From assembly GCF_024586455.1 (NCBI RefSeq), contig NC_065921.1:65659528-65723527 (forward strand): 64,000 bases of DNA, given 5' to 3'. The DNA is from Bactrocera neohumeralis (taxonomy: Eukaryota; Arthropoda; Insecta; Diptera; Tephritidae). The notes under the pieces were generated by a model. That model was given only the letters and a program-made list of their open reading frames with translations. It was not told the origin of the DNA and did not search any database. A program made the position numbers and the translations under genes. This document shows, piece after piece, positions 11,101 through 22,186 of the stretch (position 1 is its first letter; every line of letters starts with the position of its first letter).

Positions 11101-14100
11101 CATCGATAAACTTTTGATAAGCAATATATTGCAAATGTAGCGTTGCCTTGCTGTTTCCTCACTTGTAAAATGAAACAGTTTTCGATACAGGAACTTAATT
11201 TTGATCGGTCAGTTTCTATGACAGTTATAAGCAAAAGTGGTCTGATATCAGCGGTTCTGACAAATGTAGAGCTTCTTGGTAAGAAAAGGACGTGGGCAAA
11301 ATCAATTTGATATCTCAAAAGAATGACAGACGGACTTGGATCGGTCGATTTAGCTCATCACGTGTATATAGATACATATTTTATAGGATATCCGTGAAAC
11401 TTAATAGGGGTATTCTCTTGCTCTTGCAAGATTGCAGATTGCAAAAATCCTATACCGAAATATACAAGGGCACGAAAGCACCCATTGCAGAATCTGCTGA
11501 TATATGAACAGCTGATTTGGTCAATTTATTGTAAATGACTATTGTGCATGGCTATTATGAATTGGCGCACATTCTGCATTCATTCTTAACAAAAAAACTA
11601 TAACAAATCTTTATAATTTAAATAGAAATTATAGAATCTATTTAAAATTTACCTTCCTCAACAATTTAACATCAAAATATGTATTTAAGTAAAATGACAG
11701 CTAAAACAGGGTTGCAATTATGTTTTTGCGTGACATTGCACGCAAATATACATAGGTTTTGGTCTGACATATTTTACAGCCATTGCAAATAATTCTCTGC
11801 GTGTGTTTGTTGTTGTGCCGGTGCACCAAGAGGAAATATATGCAATTCTTGCACCGTGCAAGGGTTTTGCAAGAGCAAGAGAATACCCCTAATATATTTG
11901 GAAAATAAAATATCAGAACATTATCTTCACACTCTTGTAAGCGTCACTCATAAAGAAAGCACTGATTAGTTTGAACCGATAAGAAACGATAAGCAGCTAT
12001 TATCGATAACTCACCAACATAAAGTGTACTCACATCACAGCACAGAGTGTTTCGTAAAGTGCAATTTTTTATTGACTACAACACTTTTTCTTAAAAAAAG
12101 CAACAACAATGCAAACATGCTAAAAACACGAAAAAACACTTGACAACGTTTCTAGCCGATTGCCTAGCCCAACTATTACAGCGATTTCCGCTGTCACCAT
12201 TGACATATGCGCATTAACATGCAGACAAACTCGTTTGCATTTCCTTCGTCAGCCAATAGTGCAAGAAATAAGTAACACACTTGAATATGGTATTTTGCAA
12301 AAACTAACGTTGAAAACAAAAACACAAATTATAACTGTAAACTATACGCTTTTTGCCCACACATTTCTGACATGCTATTCCATACACACACACAGGCTCG
12401 GCGCCGTTCACGACGGCTCACCACCACCCAGCTACCTCGGCGGTCCGGGTGCACAGCGCTGCCGCTGGGAGGACGGCTACATAATGTCCGATTTGCGACA
12501 CACCGAGCGCGGTTTCCGGTGGTCACCATGCACCATACAGAGTTTCCATCACTTCTTGAAGTGAGTAGCGCCAACAAAAACGTACTTTTTATTGTTAAAT
12601 ATAACTTCTTTATTAATTATTTATAGCGGCGACACCGCCACCTGCTTGCACAATGCACCGCATGAAGACAGCGCGCTGGGACGCGCATTGCCCGGCACAC
12701 TGCTCTCGCTGGACGCGCAGTGTCGTCGCGATCGCGGCACGTACGCTTGCTTCAAGGATGAGCGCGTGTGCGCGCAACTATTCTGTTTCGATGCGCAGAC
12801 GGGCTACTGTGTGGCATATCGGCCGGCCGCGGAGGGTTCCACATGTGGCAGCGGGCTGGTGAGTAATTGTAGTGTTAAATATTTTATATTTTGGAGAGTT
12901 TACTGAGAGTAATATAATTTTGCAAATGCATTAAAATAAAAGCATTTAAAAAAATTTAATGCTCAAAAAATATTATTATGAAAAATTTTAATTAAAAAAA
13001 ATTCACTCTCCACGCTAGACGTGTCTGGACGGTCGGTGTACGCCAGCTACTTCAAATGTCATACCAGCTTACCGTTCTTACAAGTAAGTACACGCTTTTT
13101 CAATCGCCAAATCTTATATACATAGGTGTTTATAGTTCAAAATTTTATTTTTTTATTCAATTCAAATATCTCCGAATGTCAAGTTTTTAGTAGTAAATTT
13201 TTATAGTTTTGTAGTTTTTTACTTTTAGTTTGGTTAAACAATTTTAATTTACTATATAACGGTATCGGTCATTGTTACTAGTATGGTGACTTTTACAGTT
13301 ATAACTGTTTACAATAACGTTACTCGTTGGCTTTAAATAAGAAGCAATTTTTTAAACAATAATTTACAGTTAACTGGTCTTTTGTTTAACATTTTTTGGT
13401 TCAAATTTGTAATGCATAATTTTTTGTTGTACAAAAACAAATTTATTGCCTATACATGAAAGTTTTTGGTTAGCAAAATTCTTAGCGTAGAATATATTTT
13501 ATACAAAATGTACATATATACTTTAGTGAACACTATATTTACACTTTTTACCTACACATATAAACACTTACACTAAAACACAGTTGATTTTATTTTCGAA
13601 TTTGTAAATTTTTGTATATATGTACATGTTCAATGTAAATAGTTTGAAAATTACAACAAAATAATCCAACAAAATTTTTACATACCCAAAACCACAACAA
13701 CAATCGCAACAAACAACTGCTTAACAACAACACAAAAAATTGCAACACTGTCACACCACGAAATCAACAAAAACAAAACCAACCCAAAAAACAATCGATA
13801 ACATAACAACACCGCTAACACAAAACTGAAATGAAAAAAATTAAACACAAAACAACAACAATACAGTGACAACAACAGTGGCACCGAAAATACTGATACT
13901 AGTAGCGAAGAAGAAGATGAGGGGGAGAATGTAAGTAGCGAAGAAGAGCAGGATCTACCGAACGTCTTGGCTAAGAGTACACCTACGACCCAGCAACGTT
14001 TCGGTAATACGGTGGAGAAGACGTCACGCGAAGTCGACGACACTTCCGATCCCAAACGTATTACAACAAAAACGATAACCACCAGCAATACACATACACC

Positions 14101-15976
14101 GACACAAACGGACTCACGCACCACGATCACCTTGGAGACACACTCACGACACCAACACAACAACAATCAGCAACGGCAAGTGCAACAGGGTACTTTAGAA
14201 TTTTTAGCCAGGTTTTTAGCACAGAATCCACAATGGCAACAGCTTTTGGGACAAGCGGCGCAGGTAAACGCGCTAACCGGCGCCGCCACGAATGCCGCCG
14301 ATGTGGCAACCATAGAGACTGCCGCAAAGGCGAAAGTGGCAGACAAAGTGGCATCCGCTCATATGCCACAAACAAAGTTGCCGCAGGGCGCAGTCGTTGT
14401 GCAAACGAGCGTGACCAGCAGTACGAGCAGTAGTAGTGGCGTTAGTAGCACAAATAGTAGTAGTTCAGGTAGTAATAATAGTAGTAATAGTAACAGTGAC
14501 AATCAAACAGTTGTTGAGGATACTGGCGCGTTGCAAGTTGCTGAGTATATTGACCTTAATAAAAGCGAAAAACAGCCTATACTGAGCGTAGTGGACGAAA
14601 ATAATGCCAAAGCAAAAACTATGCTAACACAAAGCAAATCAGAACCCGAAATCCAACCACAACCACACCAACACACAACCAGATTGGCAAAATTAACACA
14701 AATTCAACAGCGCAAACCAACCACCACAACCACAGCAACAACACCACCAACCGCACAACCTAACCTCTTCCAAATTTACACGCATGAATTACGCAAACAG
14801 TTACAATATTATTTAGGTTTCCTGCGAGCGCACACTGGCGACAACGTCAGCGCTGGCGATAGTAGTAGTAGTATTTTGAGTAATAGCAAACGTACAGCAA
14901 CAGTAAAGCAAACCGTTACAACCAACACAACTAATTCAAATTATAGCAATACGGGGAGTGCGGCCGCGAAATTACAGCAACAGTCGGCGTTGCTGAACAA
15001 CAACAATCGCAACAATGCGGACGACATCGATGACAACGAGGACAATGTGAATGACAGCAATGTGGACGCGGATGATGACGCGAGCAATGAGGCAATAGAT
15101 GACAAGCAACAGAAACGTAAGTTCAATACAGCAACAACCATAAACGTGAGTGCACAACAACAACAAAACACACAACCAGCGCCGCCACCGTCAGCACCGA
15201 CTCGCAGCAGCAGCAATGGCGGCAGTAACGGCAATAATAACAATAACAATAAAGCGCTGCAAAGGCCGGCAACATTTCTTGACGCCTATTTGAAGAAACT
15301 GCAAGCGCTTAATGCGCCAACGGACACAACGGCCACACTGACGGCCACCACCACGAGCACCACAATGTCGACATCGAGTGTGGTGGGCAGTGGCGTCGTC
15401 GGCAAAGCAGTACCAGCTGCCGATACGCCCGAGAACGAACCGGTGAAGCGTGCGCCGGCGGAAACGTTCGGCAGTCACTTTCTCAAACGTACGCAAAATT
15501 TATCGAATAGTAAAAGTAGTAGTGTGGGAGGTAGTAGTGGTGTTGATGGTAGTGTTGGTAATAGTAGCGATAGCAACATTTACATTAATCATGGTAACAG
15601 CTACAACAACAACAATTCAAATAGAAATCACAAAAAACTTACACGCATTTCGAGTCACAATGCTGCTGCAAACAGTCGTACGTCATATGATGATGCACAC
15701 GAGCAAGTGCACGAACATGTTGTGAGCGATGTGGCAACACACATCGCGACAACAACACAACAACCAGCATATGTTACAAATTATTTAGGTGATAATACAA
15801 ATAATTTGCCAAGCTTGCTGGAACAGCAACAGCAAGCACAACAGTCATCCTCAACAAAAACAACAACAACATCCGCACAAGAACAACAAAATCAACAAAC
15901 ATCACAACAAAAAGCACATAAAATCAGAACACAAAAACTAATACGTCGTCAATTGTTGCGTACGCAAATTAAATGA
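5192..15976 (+). CDS. ADAMTS-type secreted zinc metalloprotease, 3' part (7 exons in each transcript)
   Basis: Exons read by phase: 5192-5334, then 5807-5859 or 7255-7310, 10875-11001, 12396-12560, 12627-12858, 13019-13083, 13867-15976. They join in frame to about 964 residues plus stop. Exon one holds the reprolysin core (DMGKYLFRERRLPVYDIAV). The junction of 10875-11001 and 12396-12560 builds HEVGHLLGAVHDG, the HExxHxxGxxHD zinc site, followed by a Met-turn (GYIMSD). Exon 12627-12858 is the cysteine-rich, disintegrin-like ADAMTS region, and 13019-13083 ends it with CLDGRC. The last exon is about 700 residues of acidic, then Q/N/S/T-rich low complexity ending RRQLLRTQIK, with no thrombospondin type-1 repeat. 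Family members are secreted proteases acting on extracellular matrix or signalling proteins. Prodomain and signal peptide exons are missing and probably lie before 5192. Drosophila stall or another fly ADAMTS could be the orthologue; I cannot decide. Confidence 0.88.
5807..5859 (+). other. Alternative ADAMTS exon, version A
   Basis: This 53-nt exon lies between ATACAG and a GTAAAA donor. Joined to exon 5192-5334 it encodes K-YDMCRRRKGGRCTKGTAG. It starts and ends in the same phases as version B at 7255-7310. It forms the loop just before the segment FAYVGGACV, near the active-site cleft of reprolysins. It is more basic (RRRKGGR) than version B. Confidence 0.8.
6219..7201 (+). promoter_or_regulatory. 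Intronic cluster of ten ATATCGTA motifs
   Basis: Exact ATATCGTA starts at 6219, 6362, 6563, 6662, 6680, 6797, 6813, 6899, 6912 and 7194, all between the two alternative ADAMTS exons. Shorter matches TATCGTAA occur at about 5758 and 5971. Most copies extend to ATATCGTAA or AATATCGTA. Three pairs are spaced 18, 16 and 13 nt apart. Assuming about 70% AT, well under one copy per kb is expected by chance, and I noticed only a few scattered copies elsewhere. The function is not known. A splicing-factor or transcription-factor binding array, or RNA pairing, are the options. Confidence 0.6.
7255..7310 (+). other. Alternative ADAMTS exon, version B
   Basis: This 56-nt exon lies between CACAG and a GTAAAT donor. 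Joined to exon 5192-5334 it encodes K-LDMCRRTTAYGECNRGTAG. It aligns with version A through DMCRR, the second cysteine and GTAG, with one extra residue between the cysteines. Entry and exit phases are the same as version A. Including both exons would shift the frame (53+56 nt is not a multiple of three), which favours mutually exclusive use. Confidence 0.8.
7571..8935. other. ADAMTS intron, AT-rich
   Basis: This is intronic to the ADAMTS gene. No exon-like stretch was seen. A short run of repeated TTAATATTAATTAAA units lies near 8555-8595. Nothing else was recognised. Confidence 0.5.
8936..9584. mobile_element. TIR element (MITE) hosting a nested MITE
   Basis: The ends are inverted copies: CTATGTTCGGACCGACA at 8936 and its reverse complement ending at 9584. 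Both are flanked by TA (8934-8935 and 9585-9586), the target duplication of Tc1/mariner-type elements. The right arm contains further short palindromes of the CGAAAAC/GTTTTCG kind. There is no coding capacity. Subtracting the nested element at 9051-9313 leaves about 386 bp. It lies inside the ADAMTS intron. Confidence 0.8.
9051..9313. mobile_element. Short MITE copy nested in the 8936-9584 element
   Basis: Left end GCGGCATTCTCTAGCTCTTG and right end (reverse complement) GGGGGATTCTCTTGCTCTTG form imperfect inverted repeats, each flanked by TA (9049-9050, 9314-9315). Its interior shares blocks such as AAAAATCCTATACCGAAATA and TTTTGGTCTGACATATTT with the longer copy at 11407-11889. The two are therefore one family, this one with an internal deletion of about 220 bp. 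Confidence 0.8.
9585..10874. other. ADAMTS intron, AT-rich
   Basis: No feature was recognised apart from the acceptor just before 10875. Plain intron sequence. Confidence 0.5.
11190..11404 (+). repeat. Dispersed fly repeat, same family as 33137-33836
   Basis: It contains the blocks GTGGTCTGATATCAGCGGTT, AAAGGACGTGGGCAAAAT and ATCTCAAAAGAATGACAGAC. These match the tail unit of the tandem repeat at 33609-33836 (GACAAATGTGCATC, GACGCGGGCAAAATTTC, CAGACAGACGTACATAGC). It breaks off exactly where the MITE at 11407 begins. Confidence 0.65.
11407..11889. mobile_element. Long copy of the TA-flanked MITE
   Basis: Left end GGGGTATTCTCTTGCTCTTG and a right end that is its reverse complement, with TA on both sides (11405-11406, 11890-11891). 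It is 483 bp with no open frame. It has inserted into the dispersed repeat at 11190-11404 within an ADAMTS intron. Confidence 0.85.
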
Positions 15977-18900
15977 AGACAATACGTAAAGTTTGTGCGT
16001 AAGTGACGCCAGCGTTTACATTTGTTCTGCTATAGCACCATATTTAGTTTGTAATTCTATTTATATATTTAGCATTTAAAGCGCCAAGAGGATTACATTA
16101 CTTTCTCACTTCATGTGCGCAATACCGTTGCGTTCAGCAATCACGCACACACACTACTGTACGCCACTACACACAGCGTTAGAAAAAACGCAGAGTTACC
16201 AACTTGTCATTCTGACAAGCAGCTATTTTTTTTTCAAATTATTTGTCAGTTAGCAGAAAAAATAATATTTAGTACGCGAAACGCCACGCCAAATGTACCG
16301 GTTATTCTGCTTGCTTAGCGCTATAGCCGCCCAAGCGATTTTCACATAATCAACTACGCTCACATAAAACGCAAACACAGCGCACACGCTTCTCTTCCTC
16401 AGAAGCATTACAAATAACTACACGGTTACTATCGACTTTCGTTGCCAATCTACAAAAATGCGGTAAGCAAACTTAATACAAGATTTCAATATAATTTTGG
16501 ATACGGCATGCATTACCTTGGGAGAGTTTAGTAATCATTAATAAAATGCAACGGTATATAATATACAGTTAACGGAAGCTTGGAGTATGCTTTATATAAA
16601 CATGTGAAAAAAGCACAACTAACCGTTATTAGGCACGGCCTGGTAATGAATTTTATTTTAAAAGCATTACGCATGGAATTAGGTACTTAAAATTATATAA
16701 TTGCTGCATGAATTAATACTTAGGCGGCCATAAGGTGTAGCGCAAATTCGCCGCGGTGCAACATTTTGACGCCCATTTCTCGGATAAGCGAAAATGAAGT
16801 GGCAACATAACCCCATCTGCACATTAATTTTAAATATAGCGTATTTGCCTGCGCAGAATTAGCTTTACTCACTTTGTAGGTGGATATTAAGTACTGCTTC
16901 TCCGTGCGCAAAAAAAAATAATTTGCTTCATCATTGAACAATTGGTGCTAATTTATTAAAGTCAGAGCGCATAAGCCACCATTTGCTTGGTATATGGTAG
17001 AGCAGTATGCGTATGCTACGTTTTAACACATTTTTGCCGTTAACTGCGTAATAAATTGAACTGGCATCCTTTAATGTCATCGTTAACAAAAAACATATTT
17101 AAAAAATGCAAAATATTGTAAAATTTGCATATGTTGGTCATATGTGCTTTACAAGTAATCCGCTAGAACACAGTCATAGTTAAAATATACTGCATAAGGC
17201 ACTCATTTATACACACAAACAATGCAAAATGTGATCATATCACTTGTGAAATGTTTGCATGCATTCACCACACATACATAGTTTCATTGACTTGTTAATA
17301 TTAATACTTCATCTTCTTAACTTATTGGTTGCTATTCATACTCTTTATCTTCCTTTTCATGCACATTTTTCCGTTAATTTTGAGAAAAAGTAAAATCTAA
17401 ACAGCAATCGGATTTAAACTCAAGTGAAGTTCACTTCAACATTTACAAATAAAGTGTCCGTGGCACATTCTCAAATCGCTGAAGAATCTCCACAGCATAT
17501 TGCAATGCAGAAAATACACTTTACACACATATTAGCTTTCCCAAATAATACAAAAGCAACTATTTAGTTGTATACAGACAATTTGTACTTGTTTTCACAA
17601 TATTATCACTAATAGCTGCTCCACTACTGCCTATGGCAAGTTCCATTACCTAAAATTCCGCAAACACTCTTAGACTTATTTAAAGTATTATCTCATCATA
17701 GGCAATGTAGCGGCATTTGTTAGTACACAGTTTTTACAATATTTGAAGAAATTTAAAAGCATTTTATCACAAGAATTTTGCAAACAATTACAGTTACGCG
17801 AACTTTCTTTTTTTTAACGAATTGGCGCACTTTATTTCAACTTATATTCTCTACACTATTCTTCTTCTATGCTCATCCAATCAACCGGTATGAAGTACAG
17901 GGTCACACAAATGAAAAATTATAACAAAAAATGTTTGTACTCACATTCGCATTCACACAGAAACAATGGAACTCATAAAAACAACAAAAACACTGTCCAC
18001 TATTTTCACCAACACCAAGAACACAATCATATGCAACACTGCAACACTTAATACAGTACACATGTAGCATTAGCTAATCAGTCATACATATATTGCATTA
18101 CTAAAACAAGACAAATAAAAAGGATTAAATGGTGTCTAAGCATTAAAGAACATCAGTAGAACATATAAAGAGTATAAAAACCCATATAATTTCACAAACG
18201 CATAAATTTATGAGAAACCACATACATACAAAGGCATTTATTATGCATATTAAAAATGCATAAATTCAATTTAAAATTTGGATATGGATGTTTAGACAAA
18301 AACTTATGCAAAGTTATAGCAACAGCAGCAGGTTTCTGGAATACTTAGCATGTAGTACATATAATTTAATTTAGTTTAACTGGATGTATTGGATAACTAC
18401 CTACATACATATAAACGCATTGCGTAATACAGCTGGAACGTGGAATATGGTTATAAATTACAACGTTAAGGAGAAGTATAAAATAAACACCATCAACCTT
18501 ATACTATTATGGATATTTGAAATGCATTGAAACAAATTTAAACTTTCGCATATTATATTATAAAATATATAAGAATACTCAAAATTTAAACTCGTCAACT
18601 AAAAAAATACACATACAAACATTTTAATTTGCATTTGAAATGTAAATTAAATTAAAAACTAAAACCAGCATCATCTTGAACTACGAAATTTTGCATGACA
18701 GTGGCGGCAAATACACATCACTCATCATAAAATCAAAAAATTTAATAAATAAATATATTTTAGATATAAAAAACTTAACAAATTACACCAAAAATAAACA
18801 ATTCTGGCTTCATTAGTAACAACATACTTGCATTTCTTTATATGCATACCGATTAATTCATATTTAGGGTTACAGTTTTTTTTATTTATTTTAGTTTTTA

Positions 18901-20782
18901 TTTTGTTACTTATTTTTGTTATTTTCTTCGTACATACATATATTTATTATTTGCGTAATTATTTTAAAATACATTACACATTTCACATTTACTGACTACT
19001 TTCGATTTCTTTTCATTCATACCACCCTTTATTATGTACGTTTACTAATTGTTACCGTTTCCTTTTTTATGTGCGCTGTATAGTGGTTAACTGGAAGGCG
19101 TTTCCTTTTTGAAGAGAATAATTCCGTTGCTGACTGAGTGAAGGCGCCGCCATACGTTTTTCATATAAATAACGTTTTCTATTTTGATTTGACGTCCCAT
19201 AAATATGATCGGAAGTATATAATGCAAAAACAAATGTGGCAGCAATTGACGATGACAGCAGCGGTAACATGAACGAGCATCTCAACACAACCACAACAAT
19301 TAACAGCCGTATATTATGTCGATATAAACACATATTTAGTAAAAGATTTACGTACTAGTATATTTAAATTAGGCAGCTTGCAAAAGACACATCATTGCCA
19401 TTTTAAATTTTTTCAAACAAATATTAACATACACATTTACATTTCTAAACAAATAGTTGAAATTAATGCATGAATTTAGTTGAAGCAGTTAAAACTGAAT
19501 ATTAATCAAATAAAACGCATGAAATCATACAGCGCCACGCATACATACATACGCAATTACATAAACGGTTTCATTTAAACCAGCACATATCCCTATGCTA
19601 CCCAAAATATTTACTTAAGTATGTAGTTATGTACAACACAACATACATGTATGCGTCGTAAAAATACAAGAAGCATCGATCACACATAACCACACTTGAG
19701 AACATCCATATTTAAATATTTCATACGTACTTTAAAAAGAAACATAGTTAGAATTTATTGATTTGTTTTAGGTTTTAATTATTATATATATGTAAATTAA
19801 AGAATAATTATATTTAATTTAATTGTATTTTTTAAATAAATTTTATGTTCTTTTTTGTTAAAAGCTGTAAAATGCATTTGTGCATTAGAATGAATAAATG
19901 TAGATACATACATATATATTGAAAAAAAAGAAGTTATTATATATGTGAATAAATGGTTTTGCGCGAATTCTAATAACTCATATTTTGTAAAATTCATTAT
20001 ATAATGTTAGTTTCAAACAGACGAAAGAAATACACGCATAGAATGTTCGCATTCAAGAAAAAAACAATAATAACTAAATTTCATTAGTAGCTACGACCTA
20101 TAACATACATACATACATACAATTCATTGACATATTGTTTAAATATAAATGTTTATTGTGTTGTAGACACATGATAAAGAAATACACTATGTGAATATTT
20201 TACCATAAGTCTAATAATTGTATGAATATGTCATTTGACATTTTAGGTAAGAAGGCGAATAAAGGATATACATGTTTCACACATATATATAGCTAAATAC
20301 ATTAATTAAAAAATATACTTATAGTTAAATGCGAAAGAATGTGAAAACCATTAATTTAGAGTTTGTAAAAATTTAAAAATTGTTGAAAATAAAATTTGCT
20401 TATTGATACATATGTGTATTATTTTTGTAAAATAACATTTTTCATTATTGTTATGCGTAAGAGTATACGAACTCGTAAGTATTGAAGATATAATCTATTA
20501 TCACAGCTGTAAAACTATAAAGTTCGCAAAAATCCGCAAAAACTTTGTTAATTGGCCGCTTTGTAGGTACGAGGAGAGAGTTTAATAGTAGGGTTGTTAC
20601 AAAGCCCCTAACACAAGATTATTGTAGTTGTTTTTACTATGGCAGAAATATTCACCAAATCAATTTGGAGATTGCGGCGAGGTAACTATTCTAAACATGT
20701 TAAAAGCATTATGAATATTTAAACTCTTTATATATGTATGTACATACATATGCATATATATATTCACAAATTTCATATTCAG
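15977..20782. other. Long AT-rich intergenic region, partly ADAMTS 3' UTR
   Basis: The 5' part follows the ADAMTS stop codon and should be its 3' UTR. AATAAA-type signals occur repeatedly, for example near 18112. No transposon was recognised. A less AT-rich patch lies at 16730-16910 without a convincing frame. A possible small secreted ORF at 19067-19333 is listed separately. Confidence 0.5.
19067..19333 (-). CDS. Possible small secreted peptide ORF (88 aa)
   Basis: This minus-strand single-exon ORF has an N-terminal hydrophobic stretch (LLIVVVVLRCSFMLPLL, then SSSIAATFVFA) that could be a signal peptide or anchor. A polar tail follows with dibasic or tribasic sites (NRKRYLYEKR). Its base composition is less AT-rich than the flanks. 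The layout resembles a peptide-hormone precursor, but no known family was recognised. There is no evidence of expression, and a chance ORF in this long spacer is possible. Confidence 0.25.
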   Translation of the reverse strand: MCLYRHNIRLLIVVVVLRCSFMLPLLSSSIAATFVFALYTSDHIYGTSNQNRKRYLYEKRMAAPSLSQQRNYSLQKGNAFQLTTIQRT

Positions 20783-21242
20783 TTATTCCATCGCCTTTTT
20801 GATATCTGGTATTTTAATAGTGATTTTCCTACTATCCACTCTTCCCAAGAAGTCGTCAATATCAATTTGATTACTTAAATCTTCGGTATAAGTATAAGAA
20901 TTGTAAAACGCTGAAGCAGCTGTGGCTAAAAATAATGCGCCATCGTTAACATCGCTTGTCAAAGTATAACGTGTACCCATTATGCCGGCCAACAAAAGTT
21001 CAGTAGACAACTGAAACAAAGGACGTGGGGGATCTTTTGAATTCAAATATGCACCATAACCTAGAACACTACCAACAATGAGACTTGCTCCTAATTGAAT
21101 AAAGGAGTCTGAAACAAACAAAAACTTTCTTATAATAAAAAAAGAGAAATGTGATATTTTAATTACCATTATCCATAGCTTTTACAACGCCCAATGCGGT
21201 ATATGTGCCCGCCAACAGAAAGCCCATCACATCAACAGTCAT
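20783..21242 (-). CDS. TMEM14-like small membrane protein, copy 1
   Basis: There are two exons: 21242-21167 (76 nt, starting MTVDVMGFLLAGTYTALG) and 21108-20783, with a GTAATT donor and TTTCAG acceptor. Together they encode about 133 residues. Features of the TMEM14/UPF0136 family are visible: an N-terminal helix, a glycine-rich helix (GASLIVGSVLGYGAYL), the loop NSKDPPRPLFQL and helix LLLAGIMGTRY. Vertebrate TMEM14C sits in the mitochondrial inner membrane and supports haem synthesis; whether that applies here is inference. Its exon structure (76-nt first exon, same phase) matches the neighbour at 21742-22186, so the two are tandem duplicates. This copy has about 30 extra polar C-terminal residues (DIDDFLGRVDSRKITIK) absent from copy 2. 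Confidence 0.85.
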
Positions 21243-21741
21243 TCCTAATTGTATTACATTGGCGTTTTCACAACAAAAGTGAGAATTGTCATTTCAATCA
21301 TTTAATAAAAATTTTAAATAGTCCAAATATTGATTGAAAAATAAAGTGAGTTCTGAAATAGGGCGCGTTATCATTTCTGATTAAACAGGTCAATACACAA
21401 TCTTAAGCGTAAAAAGTAGTAATTTTATTTCAATGAAAGTCTGATTACAAAATGCTCTGAAAACAAAAAATATTATACAAAATATAGCAAGAATAATGCT
21501 AAAATATTTATTTCCATTGAAAAATTATAGTAACAAATTTCAACTTTTAAAGTACAAACCACAAGTCCAGTTACCAAGCTTAATAAAATGTGACAACTCT
21601 TAGTAAGTTCATATGTTAACGTCTATAATTAATTATAAACAAAATATTCTACTCTGTGTGAGTGTAAAAAAGGCAAGTTTTTCTGCCAGCAATTAACTAC
21701 AAGCGCTCAAACTGATTTATATGCATATACTACATAAAGAT

Positions 21742-22186
21742 TTACTGTTGTCTTCCCGGTAATGGCAAGTAACGATTGTAAGTGATTAAATTTCGAAGTA
21801 TGGCTGCAACAGATATAATGCAAATCATGCCAGCAGGCATCATTTTACCAGATCGTTGCCAACGTGAGCCCATGATACCGGCCAAAGCCACAGAAGTGCC
21901 CAACTGCAAGAGTGGACGTGGCGGATCCTGCGAATTATAGTATGCACCCACACCGAGAATGGCACCGAATGCCACTCCAGCACCCAATGATGGTATGGAA
22001 CCTAAAATCCAGATAAATGTACATGAATATTATTTATACTCATATAAGAAACTAAAGTGATGGTATAAGAATGAGTTGCACAATTTCAGCACACGTTCAT
22101 TAGCGCTTACCGGCTTTAACATAGCCCATAATACCACCAGCGGCAACAGTTGCGGCATATAAAAATCCAATTAAGTCTGTTGACAT
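21742..22186 (-). CDS. TMEM14-like small membrane protein, copy 2 (TMEM14C homologue)
   Basis: Exon 22186-22111 (76 nt, MSTDLIGFLYAATVAAGG) joins exon 22001-21742 across a GTAAGC donor and TTTTAG acceptor, giving about 111 residues, the usual TMEM14 length. Motifs: GAGVAFGAILGVGAYY, NSQDPPRPLLQLG, LAGIMGSRW, then a last helix and a short NRYLPLPGRQQ tail. It is the better conserved of the pair and probably the ancestral gene (compare fly CG5532, named from memory). About 500 bp separates it from copy 1 on the same strand. Confidence 0.9.

Noticed and set aside
13678..14166. 162-residue minus-strand open frame
   Set aside because: It is antisense to the CAA/ACA-rich start of the last ADAMTS exon and the preceding intron. 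Repeated V/L/C/S strings are typical shadows of glutamine- and threonine-rich coding sequence.
14941..15249. Minus-strand leucine-rich frames
   Set aside because: They are antisense shadows of AAC/CAG repeats in the ADAMTS tail.
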